Below, piece after piece: positions 33,826 through 43,823 of a stretch of 64,000 nucleotides of DNA (the first letter of the stretch is position 1; every line of letters starts with the position of its first letter). Origin of the DNA: Orobanche coerulescens (taxonomy: Eukaryota > Streptophyta > Magnoliopsida > Lamiales > Orobanchaceae); contig CM065804.1 of assembly GCA_033398695.1 (NCBI GenBank), forward strand, positions 11,083,001-11,147,000, read 5' to 3'. The position numbers and the translations under genes are program-made. The notes under the pieces were generated by a model that had not been told where the DNA came from, did not search any database, and saw nothing but the letters and a program-made list of their open reading frames with translations.

Positions 33826-34829
33826 GCCTGCCAAAAATGTGATACAAATCGGCCATCTCTGTCTGAAATAATGGTCCTCGGCGTACCATGAAGCCTCACT
33901 ATCTGAGCGATAAAAATACGAGCCAACTTTTCTGGACCCCAAGTATCCTTGATGCCCAGAAAATGTGCCGACTTAGTCAGTCGGTCTACAATTACCCACA
34001 CCATATTCATACCGGTCTTCGTCCTCGGCAATCTCGTGACAAAATCCATAGAGATATCCTCCCACTTCCACTCTGGGATGGGAAGTGGTTTCAACAACCC
34101 GGCTGGCCGCTGATGCTCAATCTTGACTTGCTGACAAGTCAAACACTTAGCCACAAACTGAACTACCTCTTTCTTCATATCGTTCCACCAGAAATTTTTC
34201 CTCAGATCTTTATACATTTTACTCGAGCCCGGATGGACTGAGTAAGGTGATGCATGAGCCTCTCGCATAATACTCTGTCTCAATTCCGAGTCGTTCGGAA
34301 CACACAACCGACCTCGAAATCTCAACACTCCATCCTCATGAATAACAAATCCCCGGGCTTTCCCCTTCCCTACACTCTCACGAAGCTGAATAAACATCGG
34401 GTCCTCCAACTGTCCCGATTTAATGTCCTCGACCAGAGATGAAGAAATCTCAAGAGTACGCAACTGCCCGGAACTCTCTGGCAGTACAATCTCAATGCTC
34501 AACCTCATAAACTCTCGCTGAAGTCCCGACTGGGCCGTGAGGAACTCAAGCACCCGAAGCGATACTGATTTCCGGCTCAAGGCATCTGCTACCACATTAG
34601 CCTTGCCCGGATGATAAAGGATCTCGAGATCGTAATCCTTAATCAATTCCATCCACCTCCTCTGCCTCATATTAAGCTCCTTCTGGGTGAAGATGTACTT
34701 TAGGCTCTTGTGATCGGTGAAAATCTGACACGACGAGCCATACAAGTAATGACGCCAGATCTTCAACGCAAAAACAACTGTGGCCAACTCAAGATCGTGC
34801 GTAGGGTAATTCGATTCATACGGTTTCAA
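33826..34829 (-). pseudogene. pol: C RNase H (end) and integrase N-terminal half
   Basis: On the - strand, RNase H continues from [24 protein letters not shown] through [11 protein letters not shown] and ADALSRK. Integrase then shows the HHCC site ([15 protein letters not shown] to CLTCQQVK), the first catalytic Asp in MDFVTRLP and the second in [14 protein letters not shown], where the solo LTR interrupts. The frame is open apart from the insertion; it is separated from RT by one TAG just upstream (Gln in D). Confidence 0.9.
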
Positions 34830-35867
34830 CTAACGGGAAGCATAGGCAATCGTCCTCCCGTGCTGCATAAGTACGCATCCGAGCCCTTGGCCCGAAGCAT
34901 CACTATAAACGGAGAAACCATCATTACCACTCGGTAAAGCCAAAACGGGAGCAGTCGTCAACCGCTTCTTCAACTCCTCAAAACTATTATGCCTCTCATC
35001 AGTCCACGCAAACTTCTCCGATTTATGTAACAACTGAGTCAGTGGTCGAGCGAGCTTAGAGAACCCCTCGACGAATCTACGGTAATACCCGGCTAATCCC
35101 AGAAAACTGCGGACCTCTTTCACGTTCTTGGGCGGCGCCCAATCCAACACTGCCTCTACTTTATGTGGGTCTACACGAACACCCTCGGCCGAGATCACAT
35201 GACCGAGAAACATAACCTCTCGTAACCAAAACTCGCACTTTGAGAACTTCGCAAAAAGATGCTGAGTTCTCAAAATGTCTAACACAATATGTAAATGACG
35301 GACATGCTCCTCCTCGTTCCTCGAGTAAATCAGAATATCGTCGATAAAGACGACTACACATTTATCGAGGTACTCGATAAAGACTTTGTTCATAAGCTGC
35401 ATGAACACGGCTAGGGCGTTGGTTAGTCCAAAAGGCATAACCACAAACTCGTAGTGACCGTATCTCGTCCGAAAGGCCGTCTTCGGAATGTCGGTATCCT
35501 TCACTCGGAGCTGATAATACCCCGATCTCAAATCAATTTTCGAAAATACAGTTGCCCCTTGCAACTGATCAAACAAATCATCAATCCTCGGGAGCGGATA
35601 CTTGTTTTTGATGGTCACTTTGTTCAACTCTCGGTAGTCGATACACAAACGAAGTGACCCATCCTTCTTCTTTACAAATAGGACCGGTGCGCCCCAAGGT
35701 GAAGCACTCGGTCGAATATACCCCATGTCTAGCAACTCTCCCAACTGTTTCTTCAACTCAAGCATCTCGGCCGGCGCCATACGGTATGGCGTCTTAGAAA
35801 TCGGTGCTGCACCCGGCTCTAAATCGACGGTAAACTCAACTTCTCGATCCGGCGGCAAACCCGGCAA
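34830..35867 (-). pseudogene. pol: C reverse transcriptase and start of RNase H
   Basis: A clean frame of 345 residues: [63 protein letters not shown], the catalytic [17 protein letters not shown], thumb and connection, then RNase [20 protein letters not shown]. It ends at a stop after ASR. The open frame means this domain is one of the best-preserved enzymes in the window, though its neighbours are broken. A short gap upstream (35868-35930) carries stops. Confidence 0.92.
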
Positions 35868-35930
35868 CTCGTCTAGAAAAACGTCAGGATACTCACATAC
35901 TACCGGAATGGATGAGAGCTCGACTCCCCC

Positions 35931-37282
35931 TTATTCCGATCTCAAAGCGTAACACCAATAGCCCGTGCAACCTCCTCGAAGGAGTCTCACCGCCCTCAAG
36001 GCGCTGATCAGTAATCTCTGGCTACTCCGCTTACGCCCCATAAAAGAATGCTCAGTACCATCAGAGGCTAACATCGAAACAGTCCTCGTTCTATAATTCA
36101 TGATCGCTCCATGACGGTCCAACCAATCCTCACCCAGAATCAAATCCTCATCTCTAATATCTACATGCAGTTAGAAGGCCAAACCCTCCCCGCGATACTT
36201 ACTGGAAAATCCCTAATCTCACGATCCCCCACGATGCTATCCCCGCTAGGAAGTTTAACAACAAAAGGCTCACAAGCAACAAGGCAATCAACATGCAGAC
36301 GACGCACACAATCCATAGATATAAAAGAATGCGTAGCACCAGAATCGAACAATACAGAAACATGATGATCAAGGATGTGGACGGTACCTGTAGCCACCGT
36401 CGCGTCAGGATCTCCTGCTCGTCTCATCTCATACACTCGGGGCGGAACAGACCCCGCACTAGAAGCTCCCCCTCTGGAAGGCTGACCATGACCTCGACCT
36501 CTACCAAAACTCTGCTGCGGCTGAGGAACTGTCGGTGCCTGATTCACACTCGGCTCTCCCGCGGCTGGTGCTGACATCTGAGTAACTGGAGACCGAGCTG
36601 CATTCGTACAAAACTTAGCACGATGACCCATACAACCACAAGCAAGACACTGAATCGGAGGCCTATCACACTCACTCATCATGTGGCCCGGACGACTGCA
36701 GTTGAAGCACTTAGGACCACGAAAGGAACCAGCAGGAGCAGACCTAGAACCATTTCCTCGACCAACTGATGGCGACTGACTCCCAAAGACTCGCGAACCA
36801 GACTGAGCCTTCGGATACCCTCCTGACTTGCCTCCCGAAAACTGACCGGAGGTCTTCTGTTTCTTTCCTTCAGCTGCCGTCTCTGTCGCAGAAAACGACA
36901 TCTCGTAAGCCATCACTTTATGCTGATAATCTTTCAAAGTCGTGCACCCCAGACCAGACATGTAGTGGCGCACCCTCGGTTTCATCCGCATATCAAAGTG
37001 GCGGATCTTATCAAGCTCATCTCGGACTTGGTTTCTCACATAATGCAACTGTTGATTGTAGTCTTTGATAGCTTGAGATATAGGAACATCTTGGGGTTTA
37101 GCCTCAAAGAAGGCTCGGATCCTCCCCTCTTTCACTGGCCAAGGACAGAATTCGTCTTCCAACAGATCCCGAAACTCTGCCCACGTAGCTGCTCGGTCAC
37201 GCGGTTTCACCGCTTGCCACCAATTCTTGCCTCCTTGGCGAGGAAATCTTGAGCAATGGGTACTTTCCTCTTCTCGGAACAA
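35931..37282 (-). pseudogene. gag-pol: C gag core, zinc knuckles and protease
   Basis: Two pieces. 36161-37282 holds the gag core (NWWQAVKPRDRAATWAEF, DEFCPWPVKEGRIRAFFEAKP), two knuckles CFNCSRPGHMMSEC and CLACGCMGHRAKFC, a Gly/Arg/Pro-rich linker and the protease VLFDSGATHSFISMDCVRRL. 35931-36143 holds the protease end ([19 protein letters not shown]) after a frameshift at about 36150. The gene order and motifs match those of D. Confidence 0.9.
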
Positions 37283-37700
37283 TTAGCGACCTCAAACACT
37301 TTCTCGATCTCGAATAGCCAATTCTCCCAACCAGAAGGGTCGGAAGCACCATCAAGCTGCGGAGGACGCATACGAATCACGTCTGAAGTAGCTTATCATT
37401 ACCGGATCCGGTAGGCGGAACCGGGTTGGCATTAGCTTGGCCGACTAGAACGGCTGAGTCGATGGCGTCATCGGTTCGCTACTGTGCAAAATGTTGGCCA
37501 CCCCAACATTCTCATGTGCATTACGGGAGCTAGCGGTAGTCTGTGACCTCCGGAACTAGGGGAACACTTCGACAGGGAAGGCATCGCCGAAAGCAGCTTC
37601 CCGAGTGATCGGACATGGACGCCCCACTGCTGCGCCACGTCCCCTACCGCGTCCGCGACCAGCGTCGCGTCCTCTACCAGCAGGAATTCTGAAGAAGCAA
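37283..37700 (-). pseudogene. gag: C gag N terminus, degenerate
   Basis: Read on the - strand, the Gly/Arg repeat typical of the gag start ([18 protein letters not shown]) is visible at about 37610-37680. Further on, the gag core opening is scattered over frames with stops. No intact start codon is placed; D uses [10 protein letters not shown] at the equivalent site. Confidence 0.6.
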
Positions 37701-37890
37701 CGGGTAAGTACAATTCAAACGCAAAACGCAATAAGATACCAAGACAGGAATAGAACATAACGATGAAATGAGTCAAGTTAGGAAAACTTACGAGCACCGG
37801 CGTACTGAGATGATGGCATAGCAGTGATACTGTCCCAAAAACGACACTTAACTAGACCCAAATAACCGACAGCCTAGGTATCCATAAACC

Positions 37891-37905
37891 TAAGCTCCGA
37901 TACCA
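37891..37905 (-). other. Primer-binding site of C (tRNA-iMet)
   Basis: On the - strand TGGTATCGGAGCTTA lies five bases inside the 5' LTR end at 37911 and matches the complement of initiator tRNA-Met with one mismatch in 12. Confidence 0.85.
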
Positions 37906-37910
37906 TATTC

Positions 37911-39957
37911 TGTAACACCCCCAAGACATTCAGGGCATATTACAGTGCCGTGGACCCCACACTGTGGAATCCACCAGGCTAACGTACCAAACATGACATA
38001 CGACAACGACAAACCATCAGAAACAAAACGACAAGCTAAATAAAAGACTATAACCGACAAATAAAATTCTGTCATCAAATCCATTTCCCAAACGGGGACA
38101 CCACAGTAATAAGTTTAAATAGGAAGTACTCGAGTACTTAAACAAATTTTATAATACATAATCCCAAAATCAGACATCAATAATAACCGACGGACATGAC
38201 TCCGGAAATGAAATACTGGACAATATCATGCTTGCCCATCATCCTCATACAGCTCGGGTGCTCTCTTATCCCCACGATCAGTACCTGAAATACAAAAAGT
38301 ATTTCCCCCATTTAAGGGGTTAGCGACAACTGCTAGTGCAAGTACAATCCATTTGAACTACATTCTAATCAGATGAATATATGCGCCCAAAAGTCATTTT
38401 AGAAAACATTTTATATTCCGGAATATTTGTGATGTACAAACACAAAACACATTATCTCCAACAAATCATAATTCAAAGTTAACCGTTGGCACGAGACTCA
38501 CGGCCACCCTACCCCGCAGAGCCCCGTCGGACATCCCTGGGTGGCTAACCACAGTTCACGATACGCACACTCACGGCAATACGTATCCCTAGAGGCCCCG
38601 TCGGACCATCCCTAGGTGAACATACACATAACCATCCACAACAACCACGATACAGCCATAATTCAAATACTAGAACATGTAAACAAATGTAAAGTACTTG
38701 CCTTTGAGACATTCTTGAAGAAACGGAAGTGAAACGCGACTACGAACGGTCCGGGTGGAAAGCGACGGTTCCTAAACGAAGGATCAACATAGTTCAGTCC
38801 CAACGGACAACAATACTCTAGTGGAAAACACCCATAACCCCGACTACATAATACGACAATGGACGATCAATTGATACTGGCGAGGGTTTACGCAAGATCT
38901 CCCCGTATTGATAATTCGCGGATTAAAATCAAGGAATTTGGATTTGGAATCATTCAATAATCATAATCGGTGAAGAATATCGTAACATAATTGAATAATC
39001 CGGAACTAATCACTAAAATCCCGAAAAACCCCCAAATTCGTCAAAGTTAGGGTTCCTAAGGAATTACCTTGAATTCGGACGATGGAGATGGGTTTAGATG
39101 GTGGCGTGTTATGATCGAGACACAAGAATCGGACTGGAAGGGAACTCCACCGATTACTCTCCACAATCTGCTCTGAATCGCCAAAATCGCCCGTAGGAAG
39201 GGAAGGAAAGGAAAAGAATGAAAAATAATGCTGAAACTAAACTGCCACTGATCTCTATAAATGTGAAGTTAGCGCACGCTAACTATCATGTATAGCGCAC
39301 GCTAACGGGGCTGAAACCGGTCCAGAGTTCTGCGCCACTCGTTAGCGCACGCTAACAATAACAAGTTAGCGACGCTAAGCGCACATTGGTAGCGCACGCA
39401 AGCAACAGGTAGCGTGCGCGCACCTATGCGCAGATTGATCTGCTGCTCATATCAGCAGTACGCTGCTGTCGAAGGTACAAAACACGAAATGCACGACGAG
39501 GCTAGAATCCAGGAACATGAACGCGAAGCATACAAGACGACGGAGCTAAGCGCTGAAAGAAAATACACTTCCGACCACCGGAGGGTCTGTAATGCGACAA
39601 TGAAAACGAGATTCCCTAAACTATTAGGAAATTACAAAAATGGCCCAAGTGCCCGAAAATCACGAAACGACGTCGGATTTACAAACCGAAAGTCTCCACA
39701 TGACCAACTCAACCATATGAACTTGTACAAACCAAGAAACAACGAAAACGAATGAGTTTTACAAGAATCGAACGTTGATACGGCAAAACATGCCATAAAA
39801 CGAAATTACGTGAAAACATCGTCAAAACTCATCCAAATGGAAAACCTCCAAGAACAAAATAGATTCAAAATGTCGAAACGGTTACAAGCGAGTCGATAAA
39901 AATAGACATACACCAAAAATAGAAACTGCTAAAAATGGAAAAATTACGGATATTACA
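37911..39957 (-). repeat. 5' LTR of C
   Basis: Nearly identical to 9058-11097. Differences cluster in the palindrome array and at CAG/CTG-rich spots near 39415-39445. It is followed by the CTCTT duplication (39958-39962) and the rest of Athila LTR-A. Confidence 0.93.
39269..39422 (-). promoter_or_regulatory. Phased palindrome array, 5' LTR of C
   Basis: TTAGCGCACGCTAA or variants begin at 39269, 39292, 39342, 39366 (one base missing), 39389 and 39409. Spacings are 23, 50, 24, 23, 20. A TATA-like TTTATAG follows in the - direction near 39256-39262, as in the other LTR. Confidence 0.78.
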
Positions 39958-40566
39958 CTCTTTCGAACTATAAAACGCCCCTTACATATTGAATCAATCC
40001 ACTATATTTCTATGTTGATTGGCTTCAATACATAGCATTAGGATTTATGAAAATAACTCAAAGAATCATCTAAGGACTAGGGGTATATTTCTATCCCCTA
40101 GAACAACTTAGAGTGAAGATCATTTGATCTAATCAAACATATTTTCTTTCGAAACATATGAAGACCATAAATATCGTCATTTATTGGCCAAATAAATAAA
40201 GATTGTTAAAACAATGAAAATCACACACAATAATAAGTAATTCACAATAGATCTTTATACAAACATAAATAACATGACTAACCTTGTTTATAATCCCAAC
40301 TAAAAATTACTTAGCCCATGAAGGGTTTATTACACATATTACAAGCTTGTGTGGTCATTATTAGTTGAATCAAGATAAAGAATTGATCCTAACTCCTTTA
40401 GTAGATAAAGGAGATAGAAACAATAAACTCTCTGAACAACATATGTTATACCACACTTACAAAGATCACTCAAGAACACAAGTGTGTTCTTCACACAAAA
40501 AGAAAAGTTTACAAAAAAATACAAAATTATAAGATGAATCATGAATGATGATGGATCTAAGGGGTC

Positions 40567-40574
40567 TATTTATA
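40567..40574 (-). promoter_or_regulatory. TATA box of Athila LTR-A
   Basis: TATAAATA on the - strand, followed by GACCCC; present at the same place in LTR-B, LTR-C and F. A weaker TATAAT-like element lies nearer the palindromes (about 40670-40682). Confidence 0.55.
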
Positions 40575-40702
40575 CACCTAAAGTCATCTAATAGCTCCAA
40601 AATTCCAGCATTATTACAATAGATCGGATCAATGCCAGCCATCCCCTCAATAATAGACCAAAAGTATAAAATATTATACAATGATCAAAAATCTGCCAAG
40701 AG

Positions 40703-40851
40703 TTACGGCCGTAATATTGAGGAGTTACGACCGTAACTTGGATGACTTACGGCCGTAACATTGAGTAGTTACGGCCGTAACATGGCCGTAACATGGCTAC
40801 GTTTTTCTGCATTTGTGAGTTACGCCCGTATGTTATGATGTTAGGCCCGTA
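40703..40851 (-). promoter_or_regulatory. Phased TTACGGCCGTAA palindrome array, Athila LTR-A
   Basis: Palindrome copies begin at 40703, 40725, 40747 and 40769, exactly 22 bp apart (the second has A for G). A half copy follows at 40784. Two degenerate copies (TTACGCCCGTA and TTAGGCCCGTA) begin at 40820 and 40841, 21 bp apart. The array lies upstream of the TATA box in the direction of transcription. Confidence 0.85.
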
Positions 40852-41220
40852 TGGAGTTTCAGACTTCATTTTCAGCCCAGAAATTTCTGACTTTTGCGTT
40901 TTTGCCCCAAATCTTCTTCAGATGATAACTTTTGATATATAACTCAGATTTTGAATCCGGAAAAACTACCGAACTCGTCTCGGAAAGCCCTACAACATGA
41001 ATACATAAAAATTCAATAAAGAGAATATTTTATAAACATGTTATTTCTTGAGTAAATCAGTAATTCAATCTGATTAAGACTAGATTTACATCTTTATCCG
41101 ATAAAAATAAAATTATTAAAAACTAATTAATTAAAAGCAAAAAACGAGTAGACTAGCTCAATTATGGGTGAAATTTGTCGATACAAATCATGGATAAGTG
41201 TGTAAAACTGACACTTATCA

Positions 41221-42781
41221 CACCCCCAAACTTGAATTCTTGCTAGTCCCGAGCAAGACTCTTTATTAATCACACTCCAAAAATAAAAATAAAAATAAGA
41301 CACAAAACTAATAATACATATAAAAATTAAAATATAAAAAGAGAAAAGGAGATCAAAATGCCATTAATACACAACAACCAGCTTTATACAGTAGATAGAA
41401 ATGAATCAAGATTCAAAATAAATCTACTAATGTTTTTGAAGTTAAAACACGGTTTTTATTTTGTAATTCCAAATTCAAGGTTTCCCCCCCAAAAGGTTGG
41501 TTATTTCTCTCCCACTCGTGATATACACGACTCCCTTTAATGGTTGCTCTCGACCACTCATTTATTTTTCGACTCAATATGAAGAAGAATTTTATTGGCG
41601 TCATCAAATATTGTGATTTTCACAAAATTGAGTGTATTGAAATCCAGCCGCTAATTAATTCAAATCTGCTCATAAACTACATCCCTTTTAGTGATAGCTT
41701 TCACACCGTTATTTGCTAACGTGTAGCTCTTTTCACTAACACAATTTCTATCTCATTTTTTTTAAAAGGTGATAGCTTTCACAACGTTATTTGCTAACGT
41801 GTAGCTCTTTTTACCAATTTTTCTGAGACGGCAGCTACGCACCAATAATGGTTAGTCCTTTATTTTTCGCAAAATTTAAGACCCCTAAAATTAGGCAGCT
41901 GTTGCTGCTCAACACTTCTCCTTTTCGTCATTTTTTCTAGGTGATAGCTTTCACACCGTTATTTGCTAACGTGTAGCTCTTTTCACCAATGACTCATTTT
42001 TTTTTTTTTAGGGAATAGAATTTTTGCAGAAAATCATTTTTTAGTTAAGTATGAAGAATCAAAAACTCCACAAATTAAGTAAATTTCAGTTTTATTTTTC
42101 ATCAACCAATTGATTCTTCTTTTCTCAAGGTAACGAATGACTTGATTTTATATGATAATTACAAGGCTTGGAAAGAGAGATTAAGGCTCAAAAATTTTGG
42201 AATATACAATTTTTTAACCGGTTAAAACGATTTTTAGAAACTTGTATATAGCTATTTTATTGGTGTTATGGCCAGATCTAGAAATCTCAAAAATCAAAAT
42301 AATATATATATATATATAATTAAGGCAAATAACCAAATCAATCAAAACACACCAAAATAGTTAAACAAACCACCCCCAAACTTGAAAATAAAACTGTCCT
42401 CAGTTTAAAAATAAAAAATAAAAATCAATGCAGAAAAGCAGAATACTCCCTGTTAAGAAAGTTGATGTCTGAGCTAACGCCTTTTAGAATCTGCAAGAGA
42501 ATAAATATACGAGGCACACAACAAAAGAAAATAAAATATACTCGTAAGTATAACACAATTTTTAAGATGCGCATCGAGAAAGTCCGAAGAGTCGCCTTAC
42601 ACTGCCATCAAAATTTTTATAAAAAAACACACAATAAACATTACAGTAATAAAATAACAATACATAAATCGCGAATAAATGCGCGTCAAGAGATCAAGAA
42701 GAAACTCCTTAAGCTGCCATCATTTAGCACGATTATTACACACGACAGAAAGTAAAAATACAAGAGGTCCGACATGGGTTA
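41221..42781 (-). other. 3' noncoding part of Athila copy 1: two polypurine tracts and hairpin repeats
   Basis: The terminal polypurine tract CAAGTTTGGGGGTG is at 41221-41234 (- strand) and a second, central-type tract with the same sequence is at about 42371-42385, where Athila pol normally ends. Between them no ORF is credible. Three 44-47 bp units (41691, 41769, 41941), each foldable into a hairpin, lie between the tracts. 42386-42781 is AT-rich sequence between the central tract and the LOG pseudogene and contains a TTTATTCTCTTGCAG acceptor-like site on the - strand. Confidence 0.65.
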
Positions 42782-43427
42782 TCAAAGGGAGAGGAATGAA
42801 TCCACTTTTCGTTTTATCACGGTAAAATCTTCTACCCAGACAATTTTAGTTAGAGCTGGATCTGGTTGAGGAACAAATTCATTGAGTTTTTTGATTAGTT
42901 CTTCTGGTGTTGTTGCAATGACTATGATTCGTTTTGCACGCTCGGAAATAAAACCCTTTTCAGCAGAGTAGTCGATGAAAGACAGTAAACCATCAAAGAA
43001 ACCATTGACATTAAGCACACCTATTGGTTTTTGATGAACATTTAGCTGGGCTCTGGTAACCACATGAAAAAGTTCCTCAAGGGTGCCAAAACCACCTAAA
43101 GGGTGATAAAGGCGCGAATTATTTATCATGTGAGTTATGCGATCTTGCATATTCACATATCTAAACTCATCTCCAATAGTTGACCGGTGATTTTACTTTC
43201 GGAGAGGTTTTGGGATTATTCCCAACACTCTTACTCCTTCCATATAGTGACGTGACTCGTCCCATTAATCCTAGACTTCCTCCTCCGTAAACTATATGAA
43301 TGCATTTTTCTCCTAAGGTACGACCCAAGTTGTGGGGTGCTTCAGTAAAGCATGCCTCTTTTCCAGAACTAGCTCCACCAAAAATGCATACTGTGTTAAA
43401 CTTTTTTGTTGAAGATGATGACTCCAT
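42782..43427 (-). pseudogene. LOG: LOG-like cytokinin riboside monophosphate phosphoribohydrolase captured in Athila copy 1
   Basis: LOG enzymes release active cytokinin bases from their riboside 5'-monophosphates. The N-terminal half starts at 43427 (MESSSSTKKFNTVCIFGGASS) and has the diagnostic YGGGSLGLMG. A frameshift follows; VRVLGIIPKP can be read in another frame. From 43156 a clean frame gives GGFGTLEELF (the family motif is PGGxGTxxE), then KPIGVLNVNGFF, LLSFID, EKGFISERAKRIIV and PEELIKKLNEF to the stop at 42782. Total length, about 215 codons, equals a whole plant LOG without introns, whereas plant LOG genes have several. The Pro before GGFGT is lost and at least two shifts break the frame, so it is a pseudogene. 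It is on the same strand as gag and replaces reverse transcriptase to integrase. Confidence 0.88.
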
Positions 43428-43823
43428 TTTGAAAAGAAAAATTTTTTTAGAGAGAAACAGAGAAAAGTGCAAGTTTGAGGGATGAATGAAAGAAACCAGT
43501 AAAAAGTTTATTTATAGAAGAAAAAGAAGGTAAAAATTGTTTAACAAGTTTGTGATTGCGTTGATTGCGCTTCAACTACTCAATAGAATAATGAAAGCAT
43601 TTATCGCGTATCACATTTTTTATTCAGAAAAACTCACCTTACGACAAAAATAAAAGATACTTACGTGTATGTACAGTAGTTGTGATTGTGGCTCACATCT
43701 TCCTCTGATTTTACGTTCAGAAACGGCTTAAACACCTTCTAAGAGTTGGGGAGAAGCTTCCCATCCAATTTTCTTATAAATTGGCAAACTGGGTCTTTTA
43801 ACGTCAGATTCCCAAGACGTTGT
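43428..43823 (-). promoter_or_regulatory. Leader and TATA box before LOG; splice-donor-like sites
   Basis: On the - strand TATAAATA (43509-43516) lies 82 bp before the LOG start and is followed by a pyrimidine-rich leader (TTTCTTTCATTCATCCCTC), looking like a host promoter and 5' UTR. Further upstream, GGTGAG (about 43633-43638) and GTAAGT (43659-43664) resemble splice donors. Gag-protease ends at 43824. No ORF lies in this stretch. Confidence 0.5.

Larger units (their letters stand above)
9058..39957 (-). mobile_element. C: Ty3/gypsy chromovirus (Tekay/Del-like), - strand, itself interrupted
   Basis: Near-identical LTRs (9058-11097 and 37911-39957) and a CTCTT target duplication define the element. 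In - orientation it reads 5' LTR, iMet primer site, gag, protease, reverse transcriptase, RNase H, integrase, chromodomain, polypurine tract, 3' LTR. Element D sits in its chromodomain tail and copia material in its integrase, so its roughly 9 kb is spread over 31 kb. Close LTR similarity suggests a fairly recent insertion, younger than E1 and the Athila LTR it entered. Stops and frameshifts make it non-functional as read. Confidence 0.92.
39958..41220 (-). repeat. Athila LTR-A, right part
   Basis: Resumes LTR-A after element C and runs to CTTATCA. It contains the TTACGGCCGTAA array (40703-40850) and, downstream in the - direction, TATAAATA (40567-40574) leading into GACCCC. It matches LTR-B and LTR-C closely. 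Confidence 0.92.

Noticed and set aside
42782..43427. An ordinary host LOG gene that Athila inserted beside
   Set aside because: It lies inside the element between gag-protease and the polypurine tract, has no introns, is frameshifted, and is duplicated together with the element.
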